The position numbers and the translations under genes were made by a program. From Bacteroidales bacterium (lineage in GTDB: Bacteria > Bacteroidota > Bacteroidia > Bacteroidales > Muribaculaceae), in contig SUXG01000001.1 in the NCBI GenBank assembly GCA_015061085.1, positions 124,001 to 188,000 on the forward strand: DNA of 64,000 bases, read 5' to 3'. The notes under the pieces were generated by a model. That model worked only from the letters and a program-made list of their open reading frames with translations, was not told the DNA's origin and made no database searches. Positions 17,403-27,807 of the stretch are shown piece after piece; the stretch's first letter is position 1, and the number at the start of each line of letters is the position of its first letter.

Positions 17403-20400
17403 TTACTTAACGATAAATTTTAAAATCTTGCTATTATTGCTTGAATATGCTTTAGCGATATATACGCCTGAAGCAAATTCTGTTGTCGAAATGCTATAGG
17501 TGTTTGCATTGATGTGATTTACAGATTTGAGTATTTGTCCGGCGATATTCATAATCTCTATTTTGTCAATGTTATTATCAGCAGTTACAACCAATTGGCC
17601 TGCAGTGTGATTAATAGTAAGATCATCTTTATTGACAGATGTCACAGACAACGTGGTTTTAACTTCGATATCATCGACCATGAGACATACGTTCTTTACA
17701 AATTCACCGACATACTGAATAGCAACATAGACTTCTTCATTATTATATTTTGATAAATCTACTTCAACTTTTTCCCATTCCAACGCAGCTTCGCGCATTT
17801 CTTCACCAAGCACGACAAAACTTTCAAAATTGTTGTCAGTAGTGGAAATCAACAGACGATATTTTTCCAATTCTTGATCCATTGTTTCAAGAATACGAGT
17901 CTTGACAAATAATTCGAGAGAAGAAGATTCTCCAAGCTTTAATTTTGGTGAAATCAACCACACATCGCTGATAGTCACTTCTTCATTCCAACCTACGCAG
18001 AATGCAGCACCAAATCGTTCACCGGAATTAGGCATAAATCCCGGAAGGTCTTCGGTATTTACTTCGGGTTCTGTAGATGATGGATTAAATGCTATGAATC
18101 CGACCGGTTCTCCACGATATTTATGCTCATATCTCCAGAAATAGTCTGTCGGCATATTGTTTCGATCGACTGTTGTCCAACGAGGGTTAAAAGTATCCGG
18201 GGCAGCATCGAAGTCATAACAATTTTCAAAGTTCATCACATACGGATTAGCTTCTTCGACAGATGTATAGACTTTAGTAAGTTCATTGTTTTCGGTTGAC
18301 TCATCACCTTCAAGTTTTGTCTGAGCGACAACTGTGTATTCACCGACTGCCGACATATCAATACCTGCAAATTCTACAATACCTTCATTATACGGAGCTA
18401 ATGTAATTTCAGAATTGTATTCCACTCCGTTTACCGACAATGATACAGGGATTAATGCTTCTTCATAACCATTGTTTTTGATATTAACTGAAATTGTTTC
18501 ATTGTCAGAGAATAGTGTCGCATCTTTTTCAGGATAGACAAATGCTTTCAAAGCAGCATCTTTAGCATATACAGTCAAATCTGAATTGAAGTTTGCGCGT
18601 ACAACTAAAGAAGCACCTATCGTCTTGCTTAATTTGCCATCAATATTTTGATAACAATAGTTGGTCGCATCTGAATCGTCATATCCGAGCCCCATGTTAT
18701 AAGTAGATAATTGTTGTACCTCTACATAATATTTTCCGGCAGATAACTTCATCGGGTCAAATGCTATGTCAATTAAGCCTCCGAATCCACGTTCAAATTC
18801 TTTACGACATATCATATTACCGACATTAAATTCAGAATCAAGATTATAGATAGCAACAGCGATTGATTTTCTTGCCAGATCAGCTTCTTCCTCGCTTGCC
18901 GGAGCTAAACCTATTGTCACAGACTCTAAAATATCTGAGGCAACGAGTGTATATACATTACCGATAGATAATGGTTCACCCCATGAGCCTGTACCTTTCG
19001 TAATTTCTGTAAGATTTTCTGTCGCATATACTCCATCTGTAACATTGATTGTTTTAATGGCATACACATTATCATCTTCGTATGAGTCTGCCTCTGTCGC
19101 TTCGACTTTCATTGTCAAATTGAGTTTAGCACCTACTTCCACAGTAGGAAGAGTAGCCTTCATAGGAATATTTACAACCTCATTCGATGACATATTTACG
19201 TTTTCAACGCTACTGCCGAGCAGTGTCTCGCCATCATATAATGACACCTTGACATTTGTCATTTCTTTAGAGCCACGGTTTACAACCTTAGCGATATATT
19301 CTCCTTCTAAAGACAATTGATTCTGTGGCGTATAGTTCGATGCCGGATAAATCACGTCATCGATGCGCAAATCATGCTCTGCAAGGTTTGAGATAGTAAA
19401 TGTATAGAAATACAAACTTCCAGATTGCTCTGAGTCATTGACGATTATAAAGCTATAACTGTCGGGATTTGTAATAGGAACAATAAATTCCGCCTCTGTA
19501 TCACCCTCTATCGATGTGTTCTCATAGATAGTTTCGTATGTTGAAATATCAGCTCCGGCTTTACCATAAGCAATGTGCATTGCACTATTTGACCATCCTC
19601 CTTTAGAATATTGTACTTTTAATCTAATATCATTCTCGAGATTGTAACAGTGTGTCAACAATCCGTTTTCAATACCATTTACATCCGTTCCAAAGGCTCC
19701 TGACATTTCATCGATGTTCCATGTGCCCGGTGTCATTTCTGTCCAATAATCTTCATAATTTTCACCAGTATAGAAATTAGTTGTCACAGGCAATGTAGTT
19801 ATAGGTTCATAACAATGGACTGTTTCGCCTAAAGCGCTTTCTTGTTCTGTCGCAGATGTCGCTGTGACATAAACACGATATTCTCCTATTTCTGCAAAAT
19901 CAGCAGTAGTCTCAAAATAGATTACTTTAGATTCTGTAGGAAGAATTACTTCTTCAAATTTCTCGATCACTTGATTTTCGCCATTGATTGTATAAGAAAG
20001 AGTGATTTCTGATGTCGGACCGGTGCCGGTGTTTTTGATTAATGCGCCTACTTTGCTTGCATCGGATAATCCACAATTAGAATAAGGAAGCACCACTTTC
20101 TCTACACTTAAATAAGGACTCACCTGATAGAAGCCGGCGTCAATCGTAAGATTATCAATAAATACATTCATGCCGCCGACAGACTTAACATGGAATGCAA
20201 AATAATATATTCCTGATTCCTCAACATTGAAGTTTATAATACGTTTTACCCAATCTTCTTGATTGATTGAATAATCGCCGATAATAGTCATTTCATCGAC
20301 ATCGGTTGTTTTTCCATAACGCACATCTAACAATTCAGTAGCATCTTCACCATTGATACATTTTGTATAAACGATTAAATGTACATCTCCGGCAGGAAGA

Positions 20401-21560
20401 TTGATAGGAGAAGATATTAAATTGTCATTACCGGTTTGATCGTCACCATAGGCTCCTCCACAATTTACGGCACCTTGGTTGCCATCTGCACCGGTGGTCC
20501 AGTCATTATATTCCCATTGAGAATAGTCTTCATTGACATTCTCTACTATCCAATCGGAAGCCAAGCCGTCAACTCCATATTCAGAGAAGTCATAGTTGTA
20601 GGGCAATGAAGCGACACCGATATGCTTGCATTTGCCACTCATAGAGTCGTTTGAAGCAATCATATCACCTTCGAGTGTTACCCATGCTTTAATTTCATAT
20701 TGCTTTTCTGCTGACAAATCAGCTTTTGTAGAGAATGTATATGAGGCTGTCTCTCCTGCTTCGATAGTGCCGGTAAAAGTCTCAGTCACAGCCTGATTGT
20801 TGTCTATCTGATAAGAGACTTGAAAATCTGTAACTGCAGATGTGCCTCTGTTTTTAATTTCGATTGTTATATCTTCATTGCTTAAATCCATGCTGTTAGG
20901 CGGAAGATTTAATGCAGCTAAAGCGACATCGACATCAGTATATAAGAATGCCATTTCCGAGAAGAAGCCATCTTCATTTTCTGCATATTCGATTACAAAA
21001 CGATAAGTGTTTCCTCCTTTAAATTCAAAGTCATCAAACTTGGCATATTCGCCACGAGGAAAAATAAGTCCATCGCCGGGGAATGGATATAAAATCATAA
21101 AATCGTAAGTTCCGACAGGCACCTCAATAGCTATAGCTTCATCATATACTATGTTTTCTGAGGATTCCGAAGGATCTGCATTTTCAGGAATCTTGTATTC
21201 AAAATCATCATACGTGCCATAATAACCACCCGACCAATCATAGAATAATTCGCCATAGGTGTTAGCATCTGCATCTAATAGCATTTGGAAGCCAATCTTA
21301 GCAAATTCACCAAACACTTTGTGTGCCTCCAATATTACTTCTGCTTTATCCGAAGCAACGTTAGATTTACACTGATATACACGATAGGTCGTGTTATTCG
21401 CATGATACCTCATTAGCATATATGCTTCCGGGGTATGACCTTTTAACTGATCAGATTTCAATTTTACATCTTTTTGATGATTCAAATGACCGAAATCTGA
21501 AACTTGTCCCATTGCAAACATGCTGCACATTGACAACACCATTAATAAAAATTTCTTCAT
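17403..21560 (-). CDS. giant T9SS-exported multidomain protein
   Basis: A 1385-residue secreted protein with signal peptide (MKKFLLMVLSMCSMFAMGQ). Several repeated beta-sandwich units can be seen: CARDB-like domains with the phrase IEIKNRGTSAVTDFQVSY (about 235-252) and again near 515, 800 and 1110; choice-of-anchor or cleaved-adhesin-like units beginning LPYNYDFSEYGVDGL (about 322) and VMNFENCYDFDAAPDTF (about 1155). The end is a T9SS sorting domain (VYIAKAYSSNNSKILKFIVK). It is predicted to be delivered to the outer surface, and may bind host or glycan ligands. It faces a divergent membrane regulator gene at 21804, which could control it; that link is inference. Confidence 0.85.
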   Translation of the reverse strand: MKKFLLMVLSMCSMFAMGQVSDFGHLNHQKDVKLKSDQLKGHTPEAYMLMRYHANNTTYRVYQCKSNVASDKAEVILEAHKVFGEFAKIGFQMLLDADANTYGELFYDWSGGYYGTYDDFEYKIPENADPSESSENIVYDEAIAIEVPVGTYDFMILYPFPGDGLIFPRGEYAKFDDFEFKGGNTYRFVIEYAENEDGFFSEMAFLYTDVDVALAALNLPPNSMDLSNEDITIEIKNRGTSAVTDFQVSYQIDNNQAVTETFTGTIEAGETASYTFSTKADLSAEKQYEIKAWVTLEGDMIASNDSMSGKCKHIGVASLPYNYDFSEYGVDGLASDWIVENVNEDYSQWEYNDWTTGADGNQGAVNCGGAYGDDQTGNDNLISSPINLPAGDVHLIVYTKCINGEDATELLDVRYGKTTDVDEMTIIGDYSINQEDWVKRIINFNVEESGIYYFAFHVKSVGGMNVFIDNLTIDAGFYQVSPYLSVEKVVLPYSNCGLSDASKVGALIKNTGTGPTSEITLSYTINGENQVIEKFEEVILPTESKVIYFETTADFAEIGEYRVYVTATSATEQESALGETVHCYEPITTLPVTTNFYTGENYEDYWTEMTPGTWNIDEMSGAFGTDVNGIENGLLTHCYNLENDIRLKVQYSKGGWSNSAMHIAYGKAGADISTYETIYENTSIEGDTEAEFIVPITNPDSYSFIIVNDSEQSGSLYFYTFTISNLAEHDLRIDDVIYPASNYTPQNQLSLEGEYIAKVVNRGSKEMTNVKVSLYDGETLLGSSVENVNMSSNEVVNIPMKATLPTVEVGAKLNLTMKVEATEADSYEDDNVYAIKTINVTDGVYATENLTEITKGTGSWGEPLSIGNVYTLVASDILESVTIGLAPASEEEADLARKSIAVAIYNLDSEFNVGNMICRKEFERGFGGLIDIAFDPMKLSAGKYYVEVQQLSTYNMGLGYDDSDATNYCYQNIDGKLSKTIGASLVVRANFNSDLTVYAKDAALKAFVYPEKDATLFSDNETISVNIKNNGYEEALIPVSLSVNGVEYNSEITLAPYNEGIVEFAGIDMSAVGEYTVVAQTKLEGDESTENNELTKVYTSVEEANPYVMNFENCYDFDAAPDTFNPRWTTVDRNNMPTDYFWRYEHKYRGEPVGFIAFNPSSTEPEVNTEDLPGFMPNSGERFGAAFCVGWNEEVTISDVWLISPKLKLGESSSLELFVKTRILETMDQELEKYRLLISTTDNNFESFVVLGEEMREAALEWEKVEVDLSKYNNEEVYVAIQYVGEFVKNVCLMVDDIEVKTTLSVTSVNKDDLTINHTAGQLVVTADNNIDKIEIMNIAGQILKSVNHINANTYSISTTEFASGVYIAKAYSSNNSKILKFIVK

Positions 21561-21597
21561 AGGTCGTTATTTTAAAAAAATTATGAAATTCTTTTTG

Positions 21598-21605
21598 CAA
21601 ATTTA
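21598..21605 (-). promoter_or_regulatory. -7 box of the giant T9SS protein gene
   Basis: TAAATTTG on the minus strand, 37 bases before the ATG at 21560. Confidence 0.55.
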
Positions 21606-21735
21606 ACAATCTATCATTAATTTTTTCTCTAAAATCTAATAGACAAATAATAGACAAATGCATTCTACTGGCAATAAATCAATAAAAAGCAGCATAATAT
21701 TATTGTTTTAGTCATTTCTTTTAGAAAAAAATAGT

Positions 21736-21743
21736 TAACTTTG
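21736..21743 (+). promoter_or_regulatory. -7 box of the TPR/LuxR-type regulator gene
   Basis: TAACTTTG, 60 bases before the ATG at 21804. The open frame begins within this box (ATT/ATG-like start at 21741), which shows that the upstream start is not used. Confidence 0.6.
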
Positions 21744-21803
21744 TCTATATTACTTCATAATAAAATAATTAAAAATATTATAAATTTATATAGACAATTC
21801 GGT

Positions 21804-23516
21804 ATGAAGTATCTAAAGCTATTTGTCGTTTTCTTACTACTGCAATTTTGTTTTGTTGTCGTAGCAAATGATTATAATATATATCGGTGGATGCCAATCA
21901 ATGATCATTTTGATTCCATAGCATATAGATTGGATAACGGTATTTTTTACGACTATGCCCGTTCAAGCTATTCACATGAGGTGAAAGAATTGAATATAAT
22001 AGGTGAGGCATCTGAGAATAATCAGTTAAAAGCACGCGCAGCATTTTGGACAGCATGGTTGAATGCGCGAACTAATCCGAACAATGCGTTTAATCTGATT
22101 GAGAAAGCTTTTAGGCTAAATGCTTCGTCGCTTTATTCATACGATACTCTGAGAATGAAATATCTAAAAGGAGACATCCTTCGAGCAAAAGGGCAATGGG
22201 TAGAATCGTATATTATAAATAAAGAAATAGAACAAGAATTCGAGAAAATTAAAGATTATTTCTGGCAAGCCAAATCATGCGTTTCCATCGGTGCGATACT
22301 CCAAAATCTTGGTGAAAACCAAGAGGCATTAAATTATTTTCAGAAAGCAAACGATATATTTGAAAAGATTGAATGTAAAAACTGCCAAATAAAAAATAGG
22401 ATAAATATCAGTAATAACCTTTATATGCTTGGGAAGAAACAGCAGGCGTTAAATATTCTCAAAGAATTAGAAAAAGAGCCGGTTGTGATGCAAGACACTC
22501 TTTATCTTGTCAACGTTCTTATTTCCATATTCAGCGTTTCTGATCAAAAAGAACTCAAGGCTTCTAATAAAGCTTACAATTTAATTAAGAAAATGCACTA
22601 TGATGAACTGCTTTCATTAGTAGAAATGACGCGTGGTTCGGAGATGAAAATTCAACACAAAAATGATAGTGCATTATATTATTATCGTTTAGCGTGGGCT
22701 TCTGCCATTCGCACTAATGATGTATATAATAAGCCCATTATTCTAAAAGGCCTCTCTGAAACTTTTTATCAGATTGGTAAATCTGATAGTGCATATTACT
22801 ATATGAATTTAGCAAATATTTACCAAGATTCGCTCATCGATTATAACAAAATTATGGAATTAAGTCGATTGGAAAATCGGGCAATGTTTGAAAAATATGA
22901 AGCTGAAAAACAAATTATCGAGCAACGTGGAGAATATCAAAGAAACATAGCATACATGATTACAATCGCTCTTACTTTATTCTTTTGCTTGATATTCTAC
23001 ATTCTTTGGCTGTCTCGAAGAAAAGCTAATATGAGCGAACAATTAAAGGATACACAAAACAGAGAGCTTATGTTGCAAAACAAACAGCATCTGCTTGAAA
23101 TAGAGTCAATGCATCGTGAATTATCGTCTAACACCATGTTGATAGCTCAAAAAAATGCCAAATTAAAGGAGTTGTATTCAAAATTAGAACAAAACGACGC
23201 AAATGACAAAGTCAGTGATGAGCTGAAAATAGATATTAAATCTCAATTAATCAATGATGATGATTGGCAATATTTTATAATCAAATTTGAAAAAATTTAC
23301 CCTCATTTTTTTGAAAACTTAAAACAACAATTTTCTTCTTTATCAGAAACCGAGTTGAGATTATGTGCATATATTCGAATCGGGATGAGTGCAAAAGAGA
23401 TTGCAAAAATTTTGTCAATCCAACCGGAAACGGTCAATACTTCTCGCTATCGGATAAGGAAAAAGATGAAACTTTCTTCAGGAGAATCATTGGAAGCTCT
23501 ACTTCGTTCATTCTGA
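21804..23516 (+). CDS. membrane-bound TPR regulator with C-terminal LuxR-type HTH
   Basis: A 570-residue one-component regulator from the ATG at 21804, where a signal or membrane-entry helix begins (MKYLKLFVVFLLLQFCF). The first 370 residues form tetratricopeptide repeats, for example around ALNYFQKANDIFEKIE and SALYYYRLAWASAI, lying outside the inner membrane. One membrane helix (about 387-407) is followed by a cytoplasmic coiled coil and a C-terminal helix-turn-helix (about 515-570): LSETELRLCAYIRIGMSAKE and ETVNTSRYRIRKKM match the GerE/LuxR recognition helix. No kinase or receiver domain is present. Such proteins of Bacteroidetes probably convert a periplasmic signal to DNA binding. It is divergent from the giant T9SS gene. 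Confidence 0.8.
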   Translation: MKYLKLFVVFLLLQFCFVVVANDYNIYRWMPINDHFDSIAYRLDNGIFYDYARSSYSHEVKELNIIGEASENNQLKARAAFWTAWLNARTNPNNAFNLIEKAFRLNASSLYSYDTLRMKYLKGDILRAKGQWVESYIINKEIEQEFEKIKDYFWQAKSCVSIGAILQNLGENQEALNYFQKANDIFEKIECKNCQIKNRINISNNLYMLGKKQQALNILKELEKEPVVMQDTLYLVNVLISIFSVSDQKELKASNKAYNLIKKMHYDELLSLVEMTRGSEMKIQHKNDSALYYYRLAWASAIRTNDVYNKPIILKGLSETFYQIGKSDSAYYYMNLANIYQDSLIDYNKIMELSRLENRAMFEKYEAEKQIIEQRGEYQRNIAYMITIALTLFFCLIFYILWLSRRKANMSEQLKDTQNRELMLQNKQHLLEIESMHRELSSNTMLIAQKNAKLKELYSKLEQNDANDKVSDELKIDIKSQLINDDDWQYFIIKFEKIYPHFFENLKQQFSSLSETELRLCAYIRIGMSAKEIAKILSIQPETVNTSRYRIRKKMKLSSGESLEALLRSF

Positions 23517-23576
23517 GATTAATAGAACAATCCAATTAAAGGCATATTTCTGTCATAAAATAACTCATTATAATGA

Positions 23577-23610
23577 ATAAGTCCTCATAGCAATCTCTAT
23601 GAGGACTTAT
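23577..23610. terminator. terminator after the TPR regulator gene
   Basis: Perfect 14-base arms 23577-23590 and 23597-23610 around a six-base loop; T-rich sequence follows within ten bases on the plus strand. Confidence 0.75.
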
Positions 23611-23728
23611 CCTAAATTTTAAGTATCTATTGAAATAAAACATGTAGCACACAAAAGGAAGAACTCCTACAAAAGTATTAACTAAATCAGAGAATTAATA
23701 GAAGTTTCCTCTAAATAGTAGCCGAGAA

Positions 23729-25981
23729 TTATTTTATTTTTACGAGTTTTATGCAGTCGATGATGGCGTGATTTGTCGAAAGATTCATATTTTCGTTCTC
23801 AGGACGATAGTCGATGGTCAAGATGTGCTTTCCGGCTGAAAGGTTGGCTTTAAGAGCGTTGGTCATGCCCCAATCATTCCAGTTTGCGACGCCACGATGC
23901 GGCATGACTGCGATTCCGATTTTTTCTCTATCGACAGAGATTGTGCGAATTGCACATTTGTTTTCAGTGTTGACCGGTCCGTTTCCGTTGGCATAGCGAA
24001 TGTAAATGGCATATTCTCCGGCTTTTTTTACCTTGATAGGGATGTTGATTGCATCGGTCGCATGGTCAATTTCGACAAACCCTTCACCCATATATCCTGC
24101 AATCGGTTGAGTCGGTTGATAGCTTATTTCTTCCGATTTCATCGATGTTTTTTCGTCTGAGAACTGAATAATGAAAGACTCAGCGTTGCTGCGTGGTTCG
24201 CTGGCAAAAGACTCAACGCCTTCGTTGCTGACGCCGATCACTTGCCATTCGCCTTCGCTTGTCAATTTGTAAGAAGTCTGATTGGTTTTTGCGATGCGTT
24301 TGCCGTTGAGGAGTACTTCGTAATGACCAATATATTCGATCGGATTCCAGCATAAGCAGTCGTTTTCAATCCATGCGATGGGCGTAAGAGGTGCTTTAAG
24401 GTTAGGCACATTGTTGACTTTCATCGCAGGGATGTCTTCGCAGTCCATTATGATGTGGATGTCGTTTTCTCCGCTGATGTCGGCAGGGATAAACGGCTTT
24501 TGCTCTTTGCCGTTGAGGCTGAAATGCTTTATGCGATCGCCATAGCCTTCGACTGTAATGTTGAGTGTGGCGTTGCGATATTTAAAGTTGCTCAGCGTGC
24601 GTGTGTCTGAAAGAGTTTTCGGTACAAACGGGCTGAATGATAGTCCGTCAGCTTCGTAGTTGATACCGAAAAGAATTCTGCAAGTGATAGCAATATTGCC
24701 GGATAGCGACCATAGCATATTAGAAGAATTCAACTCGGTGGCGATATCGCCATTGTCAAGGTTGAAATTTTCTTTGTTGGTGGCAAACAGGGCAGCAGGG
24801 CGGAACACCGATCCGATGCCTTGAAGTGTTGCTTGTTCGTTGCCGGCCTTTGCACAGGCTAAAGTCCAATATGATGCGACAAATGGCCATAATGCATTGT
24901 TATGGTAAGATGGCATATCGCTGATTTGCGGATAGAAAATCGCTGTGCCGTAAGGAGTTGTCGGGTTGTTTTGGGAAATTGTTTTTGCTCGTTCAGGGTC
25001 TGCAATATCGAAAATGATAGCAAGTGACTCGCCTAAAGTTTCGGCTCGAGGGTTAAGAATCATATTTTCACGGCCGTATGTGTACATTCCGTAATATCCT
25101 TTGTCGCTCATCCAGAAATTTTTGTTTATGGCAGAAGCTATCTCTTCTGAAGCTTTTTTATACTTCTCTGCGATATTAAAATCGCCCATTTCATCGGCGA
25201 TTTTTGATAATATGCGAAGACCTTCGGCATGAACGATTGAGGTGTTAAGCGATTCGCTGTTATAGATGTCGGCAGTCTGCATCCACTTTGGATAGCTTTG
25301 TTCACGCCAATCGATAAACGATGTTTCTCCTTTTACCAATCTTGTCTCTTTGTTGTGTGTCGTTTTAAAATCGTCCTCAAACGAATTTCGTATTACAGGG
25401 TAAATAAATTTCAGCCACTCTTTGTCGCCGGTTACCTTATAGACTTCGTATGCGGCAACAGCCCAAATCATTCGGTCGGAGCTGATAGGCCATGCACCAC
25501 CGGAGCCTGTGTCTTGAATAATACGTCCATTGGCGTTGACTTTCTTCTTAAGTGAAATCATTGATGCTTCCGGTTGCATGTATGCCATTGAGAGGATTAT
25601 CGAATAGCTTACATCGCGAGTCCATACTCCCGCCCACTCTTTGCCGGTGCGCAGTGTTGTGTCAGGCTCAACGGCGTTTACCATTTCATCAAGACCCATA
25701 TTAAAGATTGCGCTATGCAATGTGTTTGATGTCTTAAGTTTAGGGTATGAGCTGATGTCGTTTTTAAGTTTCCATGTCTGTTCTACCGGCATGAAATAAT
25801 GTGGTTGAGCGTGATATGACGACACAATCTCATACTCGGATGGGGCGTATGCGCAAAATTCGCCTTGAATAATGGAGTCGCCTTTCCATACGTAGGCATC
25901 GGTTCTTACTATCTCTTGTGCTCCTAATGAAAAAGAGCATGACGCAATTGCAGATGTCAATAAAATATTTTTGATTTTCAT
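23729..25981 (-). CDS. secreted six-hairpin glycosidase with C-terminal carbohydrate-binding-like domain
   Basis: A 750-residue secreted hydrolase from the ATG at 25981, which starts a signal peptide (MKIKNILLTSAIASCSFSLGA); the frame runs 15 codons further up, through the promoter. Residues about 75-480 form an alpha/alpha barrel of the glycogen-debranching/six-hairpin superfamily: WAGVWTRDVSYSIILSMAY, GGAWPISSDRMIWAV and SYHNNALWPFVASYWTLA are typical substrate-pocket segments with acidic residues. The C-terminal 140 residues (IRYANGNGPVNTENKCA, then HAIIDCIKLVKI) look like a CBM35/CBM6-like beta-sandwich. The exact GH family and substrate cannot be fixed by eye. It is a single gene, with no SusC/SusD pair beside it. 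Confidence 0.75.
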   Translation of the reverse strand: MKIKNILLTSAIASCSFSLGAQEIVRTDAYVWKGDSIIQGEFCAYAPSEYEIVSSYHAQPHYFMPVEQTWKLKNDISSYPKLKTSNTLHSAIFNMGLDEMVNAVEPDTTLRTGKEWAGVWTRDVSYSIILSMAYMQPEASMISLKKKVNANGRIIQDTGSGGAWPISSDRMIWAVAAYEVYKVTGDKEWLKFIYPVIRNSFEDDFKTTHNKETRLVKGETSFIDWREQSYPKWMQTADIYNSESLNTSIVHAEGLRILSKIADEMGDFNIAEKYKKASEEIASAINKNFWMSDKGYYGMYTYGRENMILNPRAETLGESLAIIFDIADPERAKTISQNNPTTPYGTAIFYPQISDMPSYHNNALWPFVASYWTLACAKAGNEQATLQGIGSVFRPAALFATNKENFNLDNGDIATELNSSNMLWSLSGNIAITCRILFGINYEADGLSFSPFVPKTLSDTRTLSNFKYRNATLNITVEGYGDRIKHFSLNGKEQKPFIPADISGENDIHIIMDCEDIPAMKVNNVPNLKAPLTPIAWIENDCLCWNPIEYIGHYEVLLNGKRIAKTNQTSYKLTSEGEWQVIGVSNEGVESFASEPRSNAESFIIQFSDEKTSMKSEEISYQPTQPIAGYMGEGFVEIDHATDAINIPIKVKKAGEYAIYIRYANGNGPVNTENKCAIRTISVDREKIGIAVMPHRGVANWNDWGMTNALKANLSAGKHILTIDYRPENENMNLSTNHAIIDCIKLVKIK

Positions 25982-26023
25982 TTTGTAGATAATTGTTAAT
26001 TTCCTTAAGATTAGTAACTTTCG

Positions 26024-26055
26024 CAAAGTTACAAAATATTCTTTATCTCAACAAT
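26024..26055 (-). promoter_or_regulatory. promoter of the glycosidase gene
   Basis: On the minus strand TTG (26053-26055), 21 bases, then TAACTTTG (26024-26031), 42 bases before the ATG. Confidence 0.6.
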
Positions 26056-26124
26056 TGTCTTTGAGTTTTTATGATATTTTTAGATTAACAGCTTAAAATT
26101 CGGCAATATTTGAATTTTTATTAC

Positions 26125-26132
26125 TAATTTTG
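26125..26132 (+). promoter_or_regulatory. -7 box of the endonuclease gene
   Basis: TAATTTTG, 48 bases before the ATG at 26181. Confidence 0.5.
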
Positions 26133-26180
26133 CAAATCATCGATAGGATATTAATCGAAGAAAAATATAAAAATTGCGAT

Positions 26181-27803
26181 ATGAAACTTGGAAATATCTT
26201 TCTTTTGACACTTTTGTTGTCGGTATTTACAGTGTCGGCAGAGATCCCGGCAGGTTATTATGATGCTTGTGTAGGCAAGAAGCAATCGGCATTAAAGTCG
26301 CAACTATATGCCATAATTAAGAATCATGATAAAATTTCGTATGGATCGTCCGGCACATGGGGCGCTTTTCGTGATACTGACGTCAGGAGCAATGGCACAG
26401 TGTGGGATATATACTCAGATGATGTCGTAGATATGCCAAGCAGTGGTTCAGCTTCCGGAATGAACATCGAGCATACATTCCCAAAATCATGGTGGGGAGG
26501 TAGCAAAAATGATACTTATTGCGATATTATGCATTTAATGCCTGTAAATTCCACGGTAAACAGCCGTCGTAGCAATCATCCATACGGTGAGGTGGCATCG
26601 GAGTCATGGAGTAATTCTCGCAGTAAAGTAGGCTCGCCAAAAAGTGGACATGGGGGTGGATCTTCTACCGTATTCGAGCCGGACGACGAATATAAAGGAG
26701 ACTTGGCGCGCACATATTTTTATATGGTGACATGCTATCAGAATTTGTCGTGGCAAGGTAACGGATTGCTAACGGCTGCCAATGGAACATATCCGACACT
26801 TCAAACATGGGCTATCGATATGCTGCTCGATTGGCATCGAAATGACCCGGTGAGTCAAAAGGAAATAGACAGAAATGAAGCAGTGTATTATCATCAAGGC
26901 AATCGTAATCCGTTTATCGATTATCCTGATATGGTGGAATATATTTGGGGAACGATGCAAAATGTAGAATGGACTGAAGAGGGTGGTGTATTGCCTCCTC
27001 CGTCGCAAGATCCGGAGTTGACATCTCCTCTTCCAAACGATTTTTTCTCATTTGGAGAAGTGGCTTACGGCGAATCGGCTCAAATAGAAATCCCGGTGCT
27101 TGGCACTAATTTCAAACATTCGGCTTTGGCAACGCTTAAAGGCGATGATGCGCAAATGTTCAGCCTGATATTTGCCAATACAGAGATGAATGCTCTAACA
27201 TTGACAGCAAATCAAATCAACAGCACGACAGGTCATGTGCTTAAGGTGAGATATACTCCGACATCGATTACAGCTGAGGATTTGGCTCATTCGGCTGTCA
27301 TAGAGTTGACGTCAACCGACCTTGCCGAGCCTATAACTGTCTATATTCAAGGTTCGTGCTATGAGAAGCAGAACGTGCAGCCGGTTGTGGCTCTTGAAGC
27401 ATCAGACATTACCGGTGACAGCTATGTGGCTAATTGGATGCCGTCGGCACAAGACATAGATTATTACACAGTCTATCGCAACGTGTGGGACGAAAAAGGA
27501 GAGGAGATAGTGGTTGTAGAAGTATATGAAGTCGATGCTCCGGAAACATCGTTGAAGATGTCCGGACGAATGGCAGACTGCCGAGAGACCTACACTGTCA
27601 CAGCGACAATGAATGGCGTAGAAAGCGAACATTCTAATATGATAACAGTTGATGCCATCAATTCAATTATCGGCGTAGATGCTGATGATAGCGAGGCGCA
27701 ATATTTCTCTGTGGATGGAATACGTTTAATGTCAAAACCAACTGTGAGCGGGGTATATGTTGTGCGCAAAGGAGGTAAAACATCAAAAATCACAATAAGA
27801 TAA
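26181..27803 (+). CDS. secreted endonuclease I family nuclease with T9SS sorting tail
   Basis: A 540-residue extracellular DNase from the ATG at 26181, where the signal peptide starts (MKLGNIFLLTLLLSVFTVSA). The EndA/NucM-type His-Me finger nuclease domain spans about residues 20-265: MNIEHTFPKSWWGG carries the catalytic His and YCDIMHLMPVNSTVNSRRSN the metal-site Asn. An abnormal-spindle-like or DUF-type beta-sandwich (about 290-400) and a fibronectin III-like unit (about 405-490) follow, then a T9SS sorting domain ending VYVVRKGGKTSKITIR. It likely degrades external DNA for nutrition or matrix turnover. The MazG-type gene starts four bases after its stop. Confidence 0.9.
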   Translation: MKLGNIFLLTLLLSVFTVSAEIPAGYYDACVGKKQSALKSQLYAIIKNHDKISYGSSGTWGAFRDTDVRSNGTVWDIYSDDVVDMPSSGSASGMNIEHTFPKSWWGGSKNDTYCDIMHLMPVNSTVNSRRSNHPYGEVASESWSNSRSKVGSPKSGHGGGSSTVFEPDDEYKGDLARTYFYMVTCYQNLSWQGNGLLTAANGTYPTLQTWAIDMLLDWHRNDPVSQKEIDRNEAVYYHQGNRNPFIDYPDMVEYIWGTMQNVEWTEEGGVLPPPSQDPELTSPLPNDFFSFGEVAYGESAQIEIPVLGTNFKHSALATLKGDDAQMFSLIFANTEMNALTLTANQINSTTGHVLKVRYTPTSITAEDLAHSAVIELTSTDLAEPITVYIQGSCYEKQNVQPVVALEASDITGDSYVANWMPSAQDIDYYTVYRNVWDEKGEEIVVVEVYEVDAPETSLKMSGRMADCRETYTVTATMNGVESEHSNMITVDAINSIIGVDADDSEAQYFSVDGIRLMSKPTVSGVYVVRKGGKTSKITIR

Positions 27804-27807
27804 CGCA

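Noticed and set aside
23729-26026. Polysaccharide utilisation locus
   Set aside because: A glycosidase and a nearby regulator are present, but no SusC/SusD pair lies beside them.
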